Shown: piece after piece, positions 42,101 through 57,100 of the stretch | Position numbering within the stretch: the first letter of the stretch is position 1 | Layout: the number at the start of each line of letters is the position of its first letter | From: Amblyornis subalaris | Lineage: Eukaryota > Chordata > Aves > Passeriformes > Ptilonorhynchidae | NCBI GenBank assembly: GCA_018881555.1 | Contig: JACAXG010000060.1 | Span: forward strand, 1,798,001 to 1,862,000 | Length of the DNA: 64,000 nucleotides | Direction: 5' to 3' | Notes under the pieces: generated by a model | The model's database searches: none | What the model saw: the letters and a program-made list of their open reading frames with translations, nothing else | Told to the model about the DNA's origin: nothing | Position numbers and translations under genes: made by a program

Positions 42101-45100
42101 GTTTTTTTAGGAAAGTTTTACTTGTAGTCCTCTGAAACATTAGAAAATAAGATGAGGGTTTGGGCTGGTCTTTTGTTAAGGGTTTTTGCACTGGAATGTT
42201 CAGCANTATGTGTGCAACAGTATTCCCATAATAATGGATGTTTAAAGCCACTGATCACCAAGATTAACAAGCAATCAAAGAAACAGGTTCTTTAAAAACT
42301 TCCTAAGAACTTCAACACGAACTTCAAGGTATTTAAAGGGATTGTTGTGGTTTAACTAAGTATCATAGAGCAACTAAGTATCATAGAGCTGTTTGCTCTT
42401 TCCTTCCTCAGGGTGGGGAGAATCAGGAAGAAAAAGTAAAATTTATGGGTTGAGATAAGAAAAGTTTAGTAATTGAAACAAAGTAAAAGATAATAATACT
42501 TGTAATACTAACAACAANAATAATAATAATAATGAAGAGGAGAACNAAAGGAATAAAACNCAAGACAGGCAAGAGATGCACAATGCAATTGCTCACCACC
42601 TGATGACTGATGCCCATCCCATCCCTGAGCAGCAGACCTGCCTCTCCCAGCCAACTTCCCCTAGTTTCTACACTGAGCATGATGGTCTGTGGTATGGAAT
42701 ATCCCTTTGGCCAGTTTGGGTCAGCTCTCCTGGCCATCCTCCTTCACAGTTTCTTGTGCACCTGCTGGCTGGCAGAGCATGGGAAACTGAAAAGTCCTTG
42801 ACTTGGGGTAAGCCCTACTGAGCAACAACTAAATCATCAGTGTGTTACCAACATTATTCTCCTAATACAGAACAGAGCACTGCACCAGCTACTAAGAAGA
42901 AAATGAACTGTATCTCAGCTGAAACCAGGGCAGGGTACAAGCCTTTCTACAGTTCTTCCTGAGATTCACATCCTGAAATATTCAAAGTAGGAAAAAAAAC
43001 TTAACACNGACAATGTTTTGGCAGAGAGAAAATGTCATTATTGACTAGATTTAGCCAGTAGTTTATCCATGACATTGATCTTCTCATTTCTCATGTTGAT
43101 TTGGTAAAAAACATGATGAGACTTTCACCTTGGCTGCAGCATAAAGCTGGTATGTCTTACACAATAGATTTTACACATCCAGATTTTGTCTTTGATTACA
43201 GCAATCTGCACCTATGGAAAAACTCCTTTTAGTAGCTAAGACACATTTAGCATCCAACTGGCAGTGAAGCTCAGAGGACACACACTTTCTGAAGAGACTG
43301 ATAAGAAGATGGAGCTGCTTCTTTCCAGAAAAGGTCTGGAACCATGGATTCCATTTCATGCTGCAACTTGTCTTTCCACAGCCTTTCTTATTTTCATGTA
43401 GCAGGTCTTATTTTCTATCAATAACTTCAGCCTTTCACCACTTGAAAGACCTTGCATATGCATGGTGTACCACAGGGATGTACCAGCTGCCACTGCTGAA
43501 CCCAGCGCCTGTGCACCATGGTGCTCTGCTTGAAGCCTGGTACAGTTCACTGGAAAAGAGGTTTCTAAAAATTTATAATTCACACCTGTTAACATCCCAA
43601 ATGCACCCTGGGATGTGTCAAAAGCTTTGAACGTGTTGCAGTGGCACTTACTGCAGTGTTTTAATCACATACCCAATTAGTGAAGAATACCTATCTAGTC
43701 TTGCTAACTCAATTTCTTGCAGTGAAAAGAGCCACAGTTTTTCTTCCTACCATCTGGAAATAAAAAGAAACAACCAGCTGCAAATTAGTATGCTTTCCAC
43801 CTCCACTTTGAAACAAAAATTGCTTTATTGCACCATCAGAAAGAACAGAGGATGAAAACAGTGAAGGAAACTTGTATTGTGGGCAGTAAGGAATTATCCA
43901 CAACATTAAAAAATTAGGCCATTTCATGCTGTGGAGTTAAAACCAAATCTGTAAGCAGCATCTTTGCATTAAAATGCAACCTCACGTAGAAGAAAGTGTT
44001 ATCTACTAGATACAGCAGGGGAATGGGAATATTTACCTCTAATCTTGTTATTGATTTGACATGTGGAACTCAAGGAAATTACTAGCATCAGCTCCCTTGT
44101 TTGCCAGAGAAAGACACACAGTCCTTGCCTATTTTTGTAAGATATTTCAATATTTCATATNTAAGTCAGTCAGACACCATAATGTATTTGCANGTGAATA
44201 AATCCTATTACTGTGTTCTGTTTTAATAGCTATTTCTNAGAAACATGAAGAATTCAACAACCCGTAAAGCAAAACAGAAGCAAAACAATTTAACACAAAT
44301 AGGAAAAAAACCCCTAAAGCAACTAGAAAAACACACAGAACTGAAGTGNATCACACTCAAGCACATTCCCTCTGGAATAATAAAGATAAATTAAGATACA
44401 ATATTTACATAAGGGCCAAAGTGAGATACTTTTACAGACAAGATNGCTTATTCAAAACTCTAAATCATAGTCCTAAATATGATGCTTGATAATACTCTCT
44501 CATCTGAATACAGTCTGGCTGATTATATTCACCATTTCAAGCTCAAAATAGAACACGGATTTGCAAAACTCGGTAGGGAAATACTTCAGCTGTTCTGANA
44601 ACTAGTTTACTGAACCATAAACAAATTTTATAGATACACTAGTCCTATTCAATTATTCACATGTTTAGGGCATCCCACGTAGCAAACAATAACNGTGGGA
44701 AACATAAATTTGATTAGTTACACTGGAATCAGGATACCCAGGATAATCACAGCTGTATGTCCTATCAATAAATAAAGGGAAAGGAAAAGAACTGTAGTTG
44801 CACATACTATTTATGTTTGCAAGCAGATGAAATGCAGAGGATTCTGCTTATCTAGAAGTTATTTAGAAATAAATAGAGATGTAGAATTTAGAAAGGTAAA
44901 CTACATACACAAGACATTTAGCCAGTAATGTAAAGACACAGACAGAGCAACTTAAATACTGTGTGGTTTTCAAGCACTGTATTGTCAGTTTAGATTAACA
45001 GCAATTTCTTTTAAAACAATGAACTTCACTTTGTTACAAAAAAGTCTCTTGGGGGGATAGTTGACCATTCCAAAAATTCCTACAACTATAGAATGACTTT

Positions 45101-48100
45101 TCTAGTGAAAATACATCATTCTAACATGTCAGGGACAGAATAAGATAGCCCAGCAGATAATGAAAGCAGGCAACATTAAGTCAGTATGACAATTCATAAA
45201 AAAAATACTCCAGCTGACCAATCACAACCCTGGACTCACCAAGGCAGTCAAAAACCATCAACACTGACCAATGATTTTGAGTCCCATTTCCTTAAATCCC
45301 TTTCCAGTAAGGGAGCGCACATATCAGAAATGCTTAGCAATCATCCAGGCTGAAGGTTTCATGTTCAGCACCCTCCCACCAGTGCTTGCATGTGCAAACC
45401 GTGACCAACATGAAAAAGACTGGATTGGCACAACCTGTGGCTCTATAAGAAAAGCAGGATGCTGTACATGACATCTCTCAGAACTCAGTATAAAGGGGAG
45501 GGGAATGTAAAATTGTTGGTAATTCCAAAATAAAGGCCTAGCATTGAAGAGCCTGAGCAGCAATGAGCAAACTGATAGTTAACACATCTTTACAAAGGAG
45601 AGATTTCTTTGCAAGTGTCTGGTCCTGTGATCGCATCCACTTTCTTGGAATTGTCAATGATAAGAATTTGTAAACTGGTTACAATGGTGTGACTACATGA
45701 CTTCCTTACTAACTTNAAAGACAACACAATTTAGCACATAACAGTAGCACCCAGCAGTAAAAAATAAAGTTCCCCTGGATATNTGTGTACCGGAGATACA
45801 CTGGATAGAAATATTTTAATGGTGGCATCTGTATTAATAAAAANGAGTCTTGTTAAAATTCTTTCAGCCTTGCTAGCTGACATTTTAATCCTGCTTGAAA
45901 AAATGCTCCTTTACAAGGGACAGCCAGGAATTCTCAGATACATTATCATTACAGGAAACCACTTTCTTAGGTTGCCAGCTCCTTTCTTATATCTTGTATC
46001 CTTTCTTACACCTTGTCAATTTGGCTGCGCATTTTTGATTCTTTCTGTGCTTTTGCAAGTTGCTACATGAGATGCCTAACCTAATCCCAGAGTTATTGCT
46101 AGGAAAAACGTTGCTATGTGGATCTACCCCCTCTTGCATTGGTCACAGCTTACTCGAATGTAGTAATTCAGACTGAACTAAACCAGCAGGAAGTGAATAT
46201 GCTTCTTCCAGCCCCTTTTTGTTTTACAACACCCTGAGCAAACACTTTACTAAGTAAAGAGAGGCATCCTGCATGCTAACGCAGAGAAAATATCACCACC
46301 TTCTCACAAAGGCTACTCACGCATTTGGTCAGTTATGTGGGCTGTATTAACTGGTGTGTAGTTTGTTTTCTACACACAGTACAGAACTGAACAATNCCCT
46401 AGAAGGGGGAGGCAGTATTTCTGGATTCTACACTGAAGGAAAGATACAAAAATGTGCTTGGCACGCTTTGATATGGCTTCTGTAAGACCCTATTCAAGTA
46501 GCTGCAATTTCCCCTAATATTACTAAGCAGAAAACCTATTACTGAAGGAAAAGAAAAAAGAACATCAAATACAGGAAAATAAAAGCATGCTGAAGTGCAT
46601 CCACAGGATGGGAAATCAGCTTACTGTATGGGAACACAGCCTAGCAGCAGGAATGGAGAACTGCAAGACGAAATTCACAGGCTCCTATTTTCAACCATAC
46701 TAATGGCCCATAAATGGTCTTTCATGACTGTTTTTCCTTTGCCTTAGTTCATCATTTCATATGGAAGTGTCACTGTAATCTCACAGATGTAGAGCATAAC
46801 AGTGGTGCACTGATCAGCAAAGCAGTTTCTGGTATGCACATGCTTCAAGATCTACCGATAAAAAGTTGTTCAGAAATATGACAGATTATCAGCATCTCCC
46901 TCATGACATTGTATAATGCAAGGCTAAAACCTGGAGCTCAAACTTCTGTTTGAGATGTTTAGGGAGCTTCTATNTTTTGCTTTGGTTGAGATCCATGGCT
47001 AACAATAACTCCAAGTGTAAATGACATTTTCCTCGAAGCAGCAGACAAAACCCCACCAGGCAGCAGTTAGNCCCAGAAATCCTGACCCGAACATTCAGCT
47101 GGCTTCACTTAGTGCACAGAGCCGCACAGAAAGATATGACTGAAAGCTAAGGATTTATCTTAGTGCTACAGGTAGGCAGAATGTAAATGCATAACAATTC
47201 TGATAATAAACGAAGGCCTAAANCTAAGGCCTGAGATTAGTCTTAGATTTACTTTTTCCTTATCAACATGAATTGTTGATTCACACAATGCAGCATCATG
47301 TAGTATTAACGTTCTTTGGTTGCCCAAGCAGTGTTGCAGCAGTGGGCCAGGAGCCAGGCTGGAGTCCTGGATTTCTCGACAGATGTGCAAATGCACATGG
47401 GTAAATTAAATAATCCTCACATTAGAGAGCTTCACTACTAACTAATCACTCATTATTTACAGCATTTTGCGTGAATTTCTGTGCACCACTTACAGTTTAC
47501 AGTAGCTGGGACTTTCAAACAGCAACACAACGATATGTCTTTGAGCCTCATCCATTTCTGCAATACTGCCGACTCAGCATTCCAACACTAACCAGAAACA
47601 GCGCCATGGAAATCATCGAATCATAGAACTGTTAAAGTTGGAAAAAACCTCTAAGACCACCAAGTCCAACCATCAACCTATATAACANATATAGGTAAGT
47701 AACAAGACATGCTGTGAAGTGTTTAAAATGCAATTGTCAATTAGCAAATCATACAGCCTAGAGCTTCCGAAACTCTACAAGAGAGGGAAGTTCTCTGGTT
47801 TGCTTTAGAGTTTTCTCATTTTCTTTAGGCTGTAGGCTTCAAAGGAAAAGGTCTATGCCATTCTTGTACAGCACACAGCTGGAGAAATAGCTACTGTAAA
47901 TAGTATACAGAGCAGATATTCCAAGGCCTTCTCACAATAATCTTAAATACAATAATCAATTTTTAGGGCTCTTTTTCCCCTTTTGCGAAGGGAGATACAT
48001 AGACTTCTATAATGAAGTCCCCAAGAGTTAAACATCCAAGCTACTTAATGTTTTAGCAGATCTCTGGACATGTTGCTACTTTCTGAACACGAGGGGGTTT

Positions 48101-51100
48101 TGTCCACTACAGCTTTCTTTAAAGCCACTTACAGTACGATATCAGCCTATTGGTGAGGAGGTGAAATCGAATCTTTGCCTTGTGTTTGCATTTGGTGACT
48201 GAAGTAACATCTCCTTTTCAAACCATATTGTAAACAAAAGAGGATACGTACTCTAACTTGCCTCTGGACTTTGGCATTAGTACTGCATCTTGCAATGTCT
48301 AAGACTGCCAATCACATTTTAAAAGCTCAATCAGGCTAAATATGTGTTCATAGTGTGCCATGTAGTTTTAAAATAACAAAGAAAGTAAAAAGACCAAGTG
48401 TCACCTAAGAGAAAATTCAATATAGACTTTCAAATAAAACCATACCTAAGTCCCATTCCAGTCAGTGCTGCATCATTTGAGGTTTTCTGAAAGATCACTT
48501 TTGCCTCTTATGCTGAGAAATCTTCTCACACTTGGAAATAATTACAGCTTTAGTATGTATTTCATAGAATCACAGAATTATTTGGGTTGGATCTTAAAAA
48601 TCATCTTGTTCCAACCCCCCTACCATGNGCAGGACACCTTCCACTAGATCAAGTTGCTCAGGGCCCCAACCCACCCNGCCTTGAACACTTCTGGGGATGG
48701 GGCATCCATAAATTCTCTGTGCAACCTGTGCCAGTGCCTCACCACCCTCACAGTAAAGAATTTCCTCCTAATATCCAATCTAAACATACTTTCAGTTTTA
48801 AGCCGTTCCCCCTTGTCCTATCACTACATGCCCTTGTAAAAAGACCCTCTTCAGCTTTCTTGTGGACTCCCTTCAGGTACTTGAAGGACGCAATTAGACT
48901 GCTCCAGAACCTTCTCTTCTCCAACTGAAAAATCCCAATTCTCTCAGCCTTTTCTCANAGGAGAGGTGCTCTTAAAAACATTTTCAGTAAAGTTGAGAAA
49001 AGGACTCCTTTTACAGCCATTTCAACATACTACAACTAGCAATATCATACAGCCAGTACAACAAAGTAAGTCACAAAATCCAAGTACTGCCTGAAATACA
49101 TGTTCTTTTGCAAAAGCCACAATTCTGAAATTAGATTAATCTCTCATTTTGCCTATTGAAAAAAAAAAGTGAACAATGATGTGTCTTAACCTTATCATTT
49201 CAATATCTAATTCTGCTTGGTCCCTCTCTCCCCTTAAAATAACTTATATGTCTACTCTTTGAAACCTTCTATGAAGCAGTTACTGTCAAAGAATTTACNG
49301 TTATTCAGCTGAGTCAATTTAAACAGTGTCTGAATAATTGAAAGATACAGAAGGAGGTATTCATACTACAAGTAGAATGAAATTCAGGGGTACATTTTAA
49401 CNTTTTCATTTTAGGTTCTGGAGCTATTTTTAACATATGGAGAAAAAACATTCAGTGTATGGGACATGAAATGCTTGAGGAGCAAAAGATATGACAAAAT
49501 CCCATTCTCATAGTACCAGTGCTCTCAAAAGCTGCATTTGCAATGGTANTAAATTATGCTTGAAAACATTCCATACAGAGATTCTGATCACACCAGAAGT
49601 TTTCAATTTTTAGTAGAGGACAGTAAAAAGATTCAGAAAGCCTCTACTTCCTGCTATCATAGCAACAGTTGGGACTCACAATTTTCAAGAGAAAGGTGGA
49701 ACGCTGCTGTTAAATTCTCTACAACTTTGTCAGAGGGTGCAGCCTCACTTTCTCGCACACAAGCAAAGGGTACTTGGAAGACTACTGGATTGGCTTGACT
49801 GGCTGGCAAAACCTGTTTCCCAGCCCAACCTGCAGTCGGCATCTCCCTGGTTCCTCAGAGATGATGCGATAACTTCTGAAGCTGCTCAAGCAACTGGCAC
49901 AGGATCAGTTCAGAGTAGAGACTATGGTGATACTTAGGAAGCATCAGTTAGCAAACTTTTGGAGTCTGGTGACAGCTGGTGCACCACTTTGATTCATATG
50001 TGCTTTTCCTACAAGGATGCTGGCATACTCTGTTTTCAGAGATGAATGTGTATCTTTTCCTTTCCAAGAGAAAGGAAATCCATATGCTCTTCCAGGAGGC
50101 ACTTTGATACTTTTGTGAAGCACAGCCACTTGAAAAAGCTTTGCGCCATTCATTCCTTTCAGTCCTGCTCTTAACCAGGACCACACTGCTGTTTTGTCCT
50201 CACAAGAAGCATAATCTGTTTCAGGTTTCCCCAAAGTTCTTCAGTGAAAAAGCAAACTGGCACATTTCTCTTAGATCTTCTGCGTCACCATCAGTAACTA
50301 CTGTAGGTCTTCAGCTGAACTTTGTACCAATATCATAACACTCAAGCAGCTGAGGTCAGACCCAGAGAGACAGTAAGAATTTAGTTAGCTAATTCCCAAG
50401 AAACTTTTTATTGCTATTTTTTAATCCTGAAGGCATCAAAACTCTCATAGGAATGCTAATTTTTCCTCAAATTGCTCAACTTCTACTTCTTCACATGCCA
50501 AGGAATACTTTGGTCTTCATATGGTTTAGTACTTGTAACCTACTTTACAATTAACCTTGCACAGAGACTAAAGTAGACATTTGTCCATAGATTATGATGT
50601 TCNGCTATAGAAAAAACCCCATAGACTATTAAAATGATGATGCAGTGGGAAAGAAAGCAAGAAAGCAAGCAAGAAAGAACAACAACAGCCAACAAATAAA
50701 TGAAAACAGGAGAAACTACAGATTTAAAAGAAGACCTTTCTAAAATAACACTCAGATAAAAGTGAAAATCCTACTAAGTAATGTTCAGGAACTGCAGGAC
50801 TTGGTTGTTAAGTTCTAGAAGTCTGAAAGTGTACATGACTTTTGGCTTAGGATTTGATTTGGAGATGTGAGTAGAATAGTAATAAAAATTCCAGCTTCAC
50901 AAAAAGATTAAAAAATAGAAAATATTTAATGAAAGGCGATTTTGAGGGAGATCATTCTCTTGCTTCCAACTGTTTGTGTTTCAGCACAGGAACAATGACC
51001 CTATGCCTAACATAGAAGGACTACAGAGGCAGCAGTTGCAGTCCTTCGCCTGCTGAGAGCTGCTGAGGTGGCTCCTCATCACTGGGAATTTAGCAAGCGA

Positions 51101-54100
51101 ATTGGAACTGCAGGATACAGAAGTGAGGACAGAGTTTGTAAGAAAGACATTCCATCTATCAGCAGCCAGCACTGCTCCAAACAATAATACAGTCCTGCTA
51201 ATCCATGGCTTCTCCAATTTCTGCCAGGAGATGGGTTTTACTACTCACTGGCCTGTAAAGCAGGCCAAATATTGGTTTAGAGCGACTCTTGACACCCTTT
51301 GTTTCAGCAAGCGCAAGCAGGATTTTGGCATAGCTGATTGCTGTAGTCCCATGAGAAGCCAGGAGCTACCACCCTGCCTGGAACACAAGACAGGGACAGA
51401 CCCAGANTTCCTCTCTGCTACTGCTTACTTCAGTAGAGAAAACAAGACCTTTGTCCTGGGCACACAAGAGATAACGTGACCAATCTGCTGGCTGTTACTC
51501 ATCTCTGGTAACTGAGTGGCTTGTGTCCTGAAGCCCAGAGCCTAACATCCTTCTCAAAAATGTTTCTTATCACTGATTTTGACAAAATACAGGAGGTTTG
51601 GAGATACACAAACCAAAAATGTATCATGTGAATATTTCAGTNGGTTTACTTGGTTTTGTGGGGNTTTTTTTTGGTTTGCTTGAGGTTTTTAACTTGTTAA
51701 GTCCCTTCTTTTCTGGTTTTAAATGTGATTTTTTTTCCTCTTTTACTATTTCATTGAACATTCCCATGATTTTGTGTTGTAAGGCAGAGATACCAGAAGC
51801 ATCCAATCTACTTTCTCAGTATTAGCGGATACATACTCAACTTCTCTCACAGCTTCCCTACACGGCAGTCTTTTTGTCTACTCTTCCTAAAGAGTTCTAG
51901 AGAACTCTAACTCAAATCCTTTTTCTGAGAATAACATTAAGCCAAACTCAACTGAAACCTCCCACATCCCAGGAGACAGGATCTTAACCCTGGGGCCAGA
52001 CTAACACATGACAGCAGCAAGTCTGGAACTGCTCCATGGGTATAAAATGAAGGAACTTCCCCTGAGAAGAAAGCAGACACACAGGCAGACAGAATGACTC
52101 TGACTTTGTGTTTATACTACCTAATGCAAGAGGTAGGACGCCTGGTTCCAGGACAGCCTATTGATCTGGAGGCCGACAGGCCAGTAGCTATGACTACCCC
52201 ATGCCAGAAGACCCTGTAGCCTTCAACCACTTGGCTTCAGATCCAGACAGTTGGCCTACTGAATGTAATCCTTCTCCTCTGGCATCTTTCTCAACCTACC
52301 TCATCATTTCCTTCACTTTTCTTAGAAGCACTCCTGTATAAAAACCACTCATTGGCAGAGCACAGCACAACCTCCCTTTGCCTCTGAAATCGTCCTCAGC
52401 ANCTCACCTTTTCCTGCAGATGTTGTTTTCAAGTAACAAACAACTTTTAAAAGAGAAACAAAGTCCCCAAAGTTTGGCACCCTCACCCTGGTGAATAGCT
52501 GCAATTCATCACNCCAATTTAAATAATCTATGAGTGCTACAGTCAGAGAAACAGCACAATGAAGCTTCAGTTTTCTGCTGGAGTCGGGGGTGACTGCTAG
52601 TGAGACCGATCTGAGTTTAATCCATCACCAAGTTTGTATCTTTTCAGATAAGAGGCAACAGAGACTCTTATGTCAGGTCTCTAGACAGGACGAATTTGGT
52701 ACGAATTATGAAACATATTTATTCGGTGTGTATTAATGAGATAATAGAGGCACCACCAGGGACACAGCCCACATATTCTGACAGCAGCAAAAATAAAATA
52801 TGCATTTTACACTGAAGTCAAGCATGGAACAAAATAACCCCATNTTTTCCCTAAAGCCTCTGTCAACCATCCTCTTATTTATTATTTATTATCCTATCTA
52901 AGTTAAATTCACATTTTTCCATAAGGTATGAGAGACCCAAGTAGTCTCTCCCACCTGAGGGATCTACTGTAAGAGCCTACAAATCTTATGATGTCTTTGT
53001 AATGCTCCATTGTGATGCTTTCATGGNACTCCCTCATCTTCCACGTTAAGATCTGTAATGCACACTAAATATGCACTGGATGTGGGGTCTGTTCCCCTGA
53101 GGGGAAAGAAAGGCAAGAAAGGCAAGAAAAGCAAGCACTTGCCAGAAGGACACAGAGAAAATTATGAAGACTGCCAGGATTCTCTCTCCCTGGTGTCTTC
53201 ATATGGAATGCACTTTCTTTTGCAGCACATTCACTAACTCCAGCACAACCTCACAGCCTGTTACTTTTCATAAAGGCAGAGTTTAGTTTCTCTTTTAAGT
53301 CATCAGTAGCAATGCTTACGAGAGTCAGACCTAACAGAGAACATCCTTACAAATCAAACTGTACATGCATTAACTCCTCATACTGCTTGGCAGTAAGACT
53401 AGTAAGTTATTTAACTTGAATGCAAACCTTTCCCTGAAAGTCATGTTGCTTCTTTACTAGCCCTTCAACCAAGGACTTTCAAAGTAACAGCCTCGGTCAG
53501 CATTTATCTACAACTGCTGAATAGATGTCCCTGACTCCTTTCAGAATACAAGTAGAACCCCAGATTCAGTACATTACGGATCTTGGGTGACATTCCTTGA
53601 ATGCAGCACAATACACCCATCCTCAGTACCAACAATGAAACTGGTACAGGCTAAATCCTGGAGAAGATCCTGCTTTGCAGAAACCACCTTGCAGACAACC
53701 ACAGGCTTCAGAAGTGGTTGAATACTAACAGTNCTCTCCTCTCTTCTCTTATTGTCTTAACCCCTGTGGCTCAAATGAAAGACCAGCTGACCTTAATCAA
53801 AAAATTTAAAACACACATTGCCAACATAGAAGAGGCAACTTCTCCTCACCCTTCCTCTGCAAATTCCTAAACCAGGACAAGGCTACCCTAGCTTCCTTCT
53901 AATGGGTATCTTGCCAACCCTATCACGTCAGAGAAGGATCCAAAGAAGCTCTTTTCAGCATCCCTCTGGCATCTAAATGTTATGTGAAATCTACAGTCAT
54001 GCTTGCAGATGGCAAGGCTNGTAGATGAAGGCAAAAATACTCAAAGCTGGACAGTCAGAATAAGACTTACAGTCTGTTTGCATAAAATGCCATGGGATAT

Positions 54101-57100
54101 CCTTGCACTGAGAAGACTCTCCAGAAACAAACATAAAACTACAGGCTCCAAGTTCCTAAACTGGCAGCTCCTTTCCTTCCTTATCTATTTTCCTTCAACA
54201 ACCACAAGTCAGTGTACTCTTCATATCTTTCAACACAACCAGTATNAATTTCTTCGGTTGCTTCATTCTGCTTACAATTCGCGTAATGCAGTCTTCCCAT
54301 ATTGCACCAATAATGGGAGAAGATCTTAGACAGTGACAGCATGCCAAGACGACTGAAAACACCACCTGGAAGGGCAAGTGCAAAAACTTACTTGATTTTT
54401 ATTGTTAGAAATAAAAAGACATTAGTACAGATGGCCTCACAACAAAGGCAACCAGGGAGAATTGCTTCAGCATGATGATTCAATAACANCCAGCACTGAG
54501 ACAAGCATGTGTAGATAGATACACATAGATGTGTACCAGGTCATAATTACAGAGAGTTTCCAAGACTGACATTATTTAAATACACAAGATCGTATATTCT
54601 TAGTGTTTNTGGTGTCAATTATTAAAGACCAAAGTGCTTTGTCTTACACATAGCTCATATGAAATTCTGCATGACTGCTCAAGTTGCACGGGGAGGAATA
54701 AAGTTAGAAGAGAAANCTGCTGCCAGTCACCGCTACAATCTGCTGAAGCCTCACCACCAGTCCATTTCACTGCCCTTTGTTTGCCCGTCCTTCAGGCAGC
54801 TTGTGACAGTCCTGTGACAGCCCATGTGTATAGCAATATTAATTGCTTTCAAGTAGCAATTTGCCTTATTCTGCAACCTCCTTTCATTTAAGATTTTTTT
54901 TTTCAAATTCTTAACTGGCTTTATAATTTTCTTCAAGGATTTTCTCTAGTGAGTAAGAAGCCAAAGAATATAATAAGGACGGGAGGGAACAAGAAGTAAA
55001 GTCAGGGTTGCCAAATTTAAACACTTTCCCTACATGCTTTATATAGAAAACTGAAAGGCTGTGAAAGAAGCCTTGTCCTCTGTACAAGGGGTAGGTGTGC
55101 ATTTATTTACATATGAGAGCCAAATTCAGTCAGCTGAACATAAGGAACATCCTGCTGCTCCCTGTAATTTCACTTATGCACAGGAACAACCCTCAGTTGG
55201 TACCACCAGTACCAGGGTTCTCTTTTCTGCTTTTGCCCTTACTATACTGGGCAAAGGGAGGGCATTTCAGGTGTACAGTTTATAACAATACAGCATTTTC
55301 TGAATGTTCAAACACTTCTGAACAACTGTTTGAGGCAGCCAGGCAGGTTCTGCTGCTTGTCTTTCATTTTAATGACTATTTCAAGAGACTTGAAAGATTC
55401 CTTGCACAGGTGCAGAGCTAATTGAGGGGAAAAAAAAAATGCACCTAACCAGAAATACGTGCGCTCTGGGAAGAATTTGTACAAGTGTTGGACATACTAT
55501 ATTGGTCTGGATTTATACTCATCTACTTGTACAAACTCTTATTTATATTAAATAGGAATCAAGTACAGCTAAAGGCCACTGCATAAAACAAGAAACAGAA
55601 GGATTTTGTTAAAAAGGGCCCAACCCAAAGGACTAATCGGACACAGAAGGAAGTACCACCCTTTGATGCCTGGGCTGTTACATCAGTGATGACTGGATGA
55701 CTTCAGTTTATGAAGCTGACAGAAATAATGATAACTCACACATTTCAGACCTCTGGGTTTTCCAGGCATATGCCACGTCAGAGATGTTTTCTAAAACGTT
55801 TTCCATTTGGACACCTGTACCTTGAGTCTTCTTTCCTTGTAGGGCCCCTATGATCAAGCCAGCTAAACGTGCAGGGCCAGGCTATGCCTTGCCCTTAAGC
55901 AGATGTGCAGTGGGAAAGAGACATCCCTGCCTGAACTGCNCTACTGAATCCAAATATCCTGAAGCTGTGTGTCCACAGGCAGTGTTAAGGTGTTACCAAC
56001 TCCATCCCACCCCACCGTCCCAACTGGGAACACTTTTCGATTGGTTCATAAAAAAACATAAAATTGTATTGAAAAAGCTCCTGCTTTTTTTTCTCTTTTT
56101 TTTTTAAATGCGGGTTATTACATCACAGAAGAATTTTTTTTTACTATAAAAATAGCTCTTGGACAAAATATTTCACATTTTATAGTACCTAACAGTGTAA
56201 CCGATTAGTAATGAAAACAAGCATTATAAAGTCAACTCAGCACCATAAGTTTTAAGTGCTTTATAGCTTTACTGAACAAAAAAGAAAAAGAAAAAAAAAT
56301 TGAGTCCTGAAATACTACCACAATTCCGTTCTTTTTTCACCAGTAGTATTACTATACATTGATTAATGTTTAGAAATTTATTCAGCGAAAGCATTTAGCT
56401 GCCACAAGCATGACACTTTCTCTCTTCTTACAAATTCTAGTTATTAAGAAGTGGAGAGGGGAGATGTTGTGGGGACATCCATAACCCTCTTCTACTTTTT
56501 AAAAACACAGTTTCCTTATAGCCCTAGTCTGTGTACTCAATGACAACTATATATAGGACAAGCACTGCCTATTTAAGATCAGTCAGGCAGCACTAAAATA
56601 TGATCAGGTAAGCAAATTATTAAATGTCATTATTAATATCAGCTGATTACATTTTCCATAATAGGAGTGCTAACTCGGGGGGCAGGGAGGGAAAAAAAAA
56701 ACCACATTAAAAGAAAGAAACAAGTGCATCTTCTATAGTAATATCAATGTACTGTCAAGACACAAAGCCCTCTCTGGTTGGACAAATTTTAGGGTGATTC
56801 TTTTACAGCTTTTCTTATTCGACGAGCCCTTATTATTTACGTCAGTGACCCGCATTCAAATCACCAGAGNCCAGCTTCCCAGCACAAATGTCTGCACTCA
56901 TCCTTTAGGAGAAGGCTGTCCACTATGATCTTATGTGAAAGGCAACTACTGTAATAATAAGTGCTTGTAAAAACTATGGTCAGAGGAACATTTTCTCGAG
57001 CTTTTCAAAACACCAATGAAAACTGCTGTTTGGAAGAAAAGAAGCATTATCTTTCAGTCACTTACACGCAAGTATAAAATGGAAATTGACAGTAAAATAT

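Larger units (their letters stand above)
42343..42932 (+). mobile_element. Solitary LTR resembling avian ERVL family, in KCNK1 intron 1
   Basis: The block starts TGTTGTGGTTTAAC and ends near AAACCAGGGCA (TG...CA). It contains stretches typical of the widespread avian ERVL-type LTR: a GGGTTGAGATAA segment near 42450, GGTATGGAATATCCCTTTGG near 42693, and an AGCAACAACTAAA segment near 42820. A candidate AATAAA lies at about 42552. There is no gag/pol or second LTR nearby, so it appears to be a solo LTR of about 590 bp, oriented antisense to KCNK1. No clean target-site duplication was found. Family assignment is from memory of the consensus. Confidence 0.75.

Noticed and set aside
52080..52220. 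A short proline- and acid-containing frame that looked like a transposon coding remnant
   Set aside because: It is only about 25-30 codons, with no matching family and no flanking element structure.
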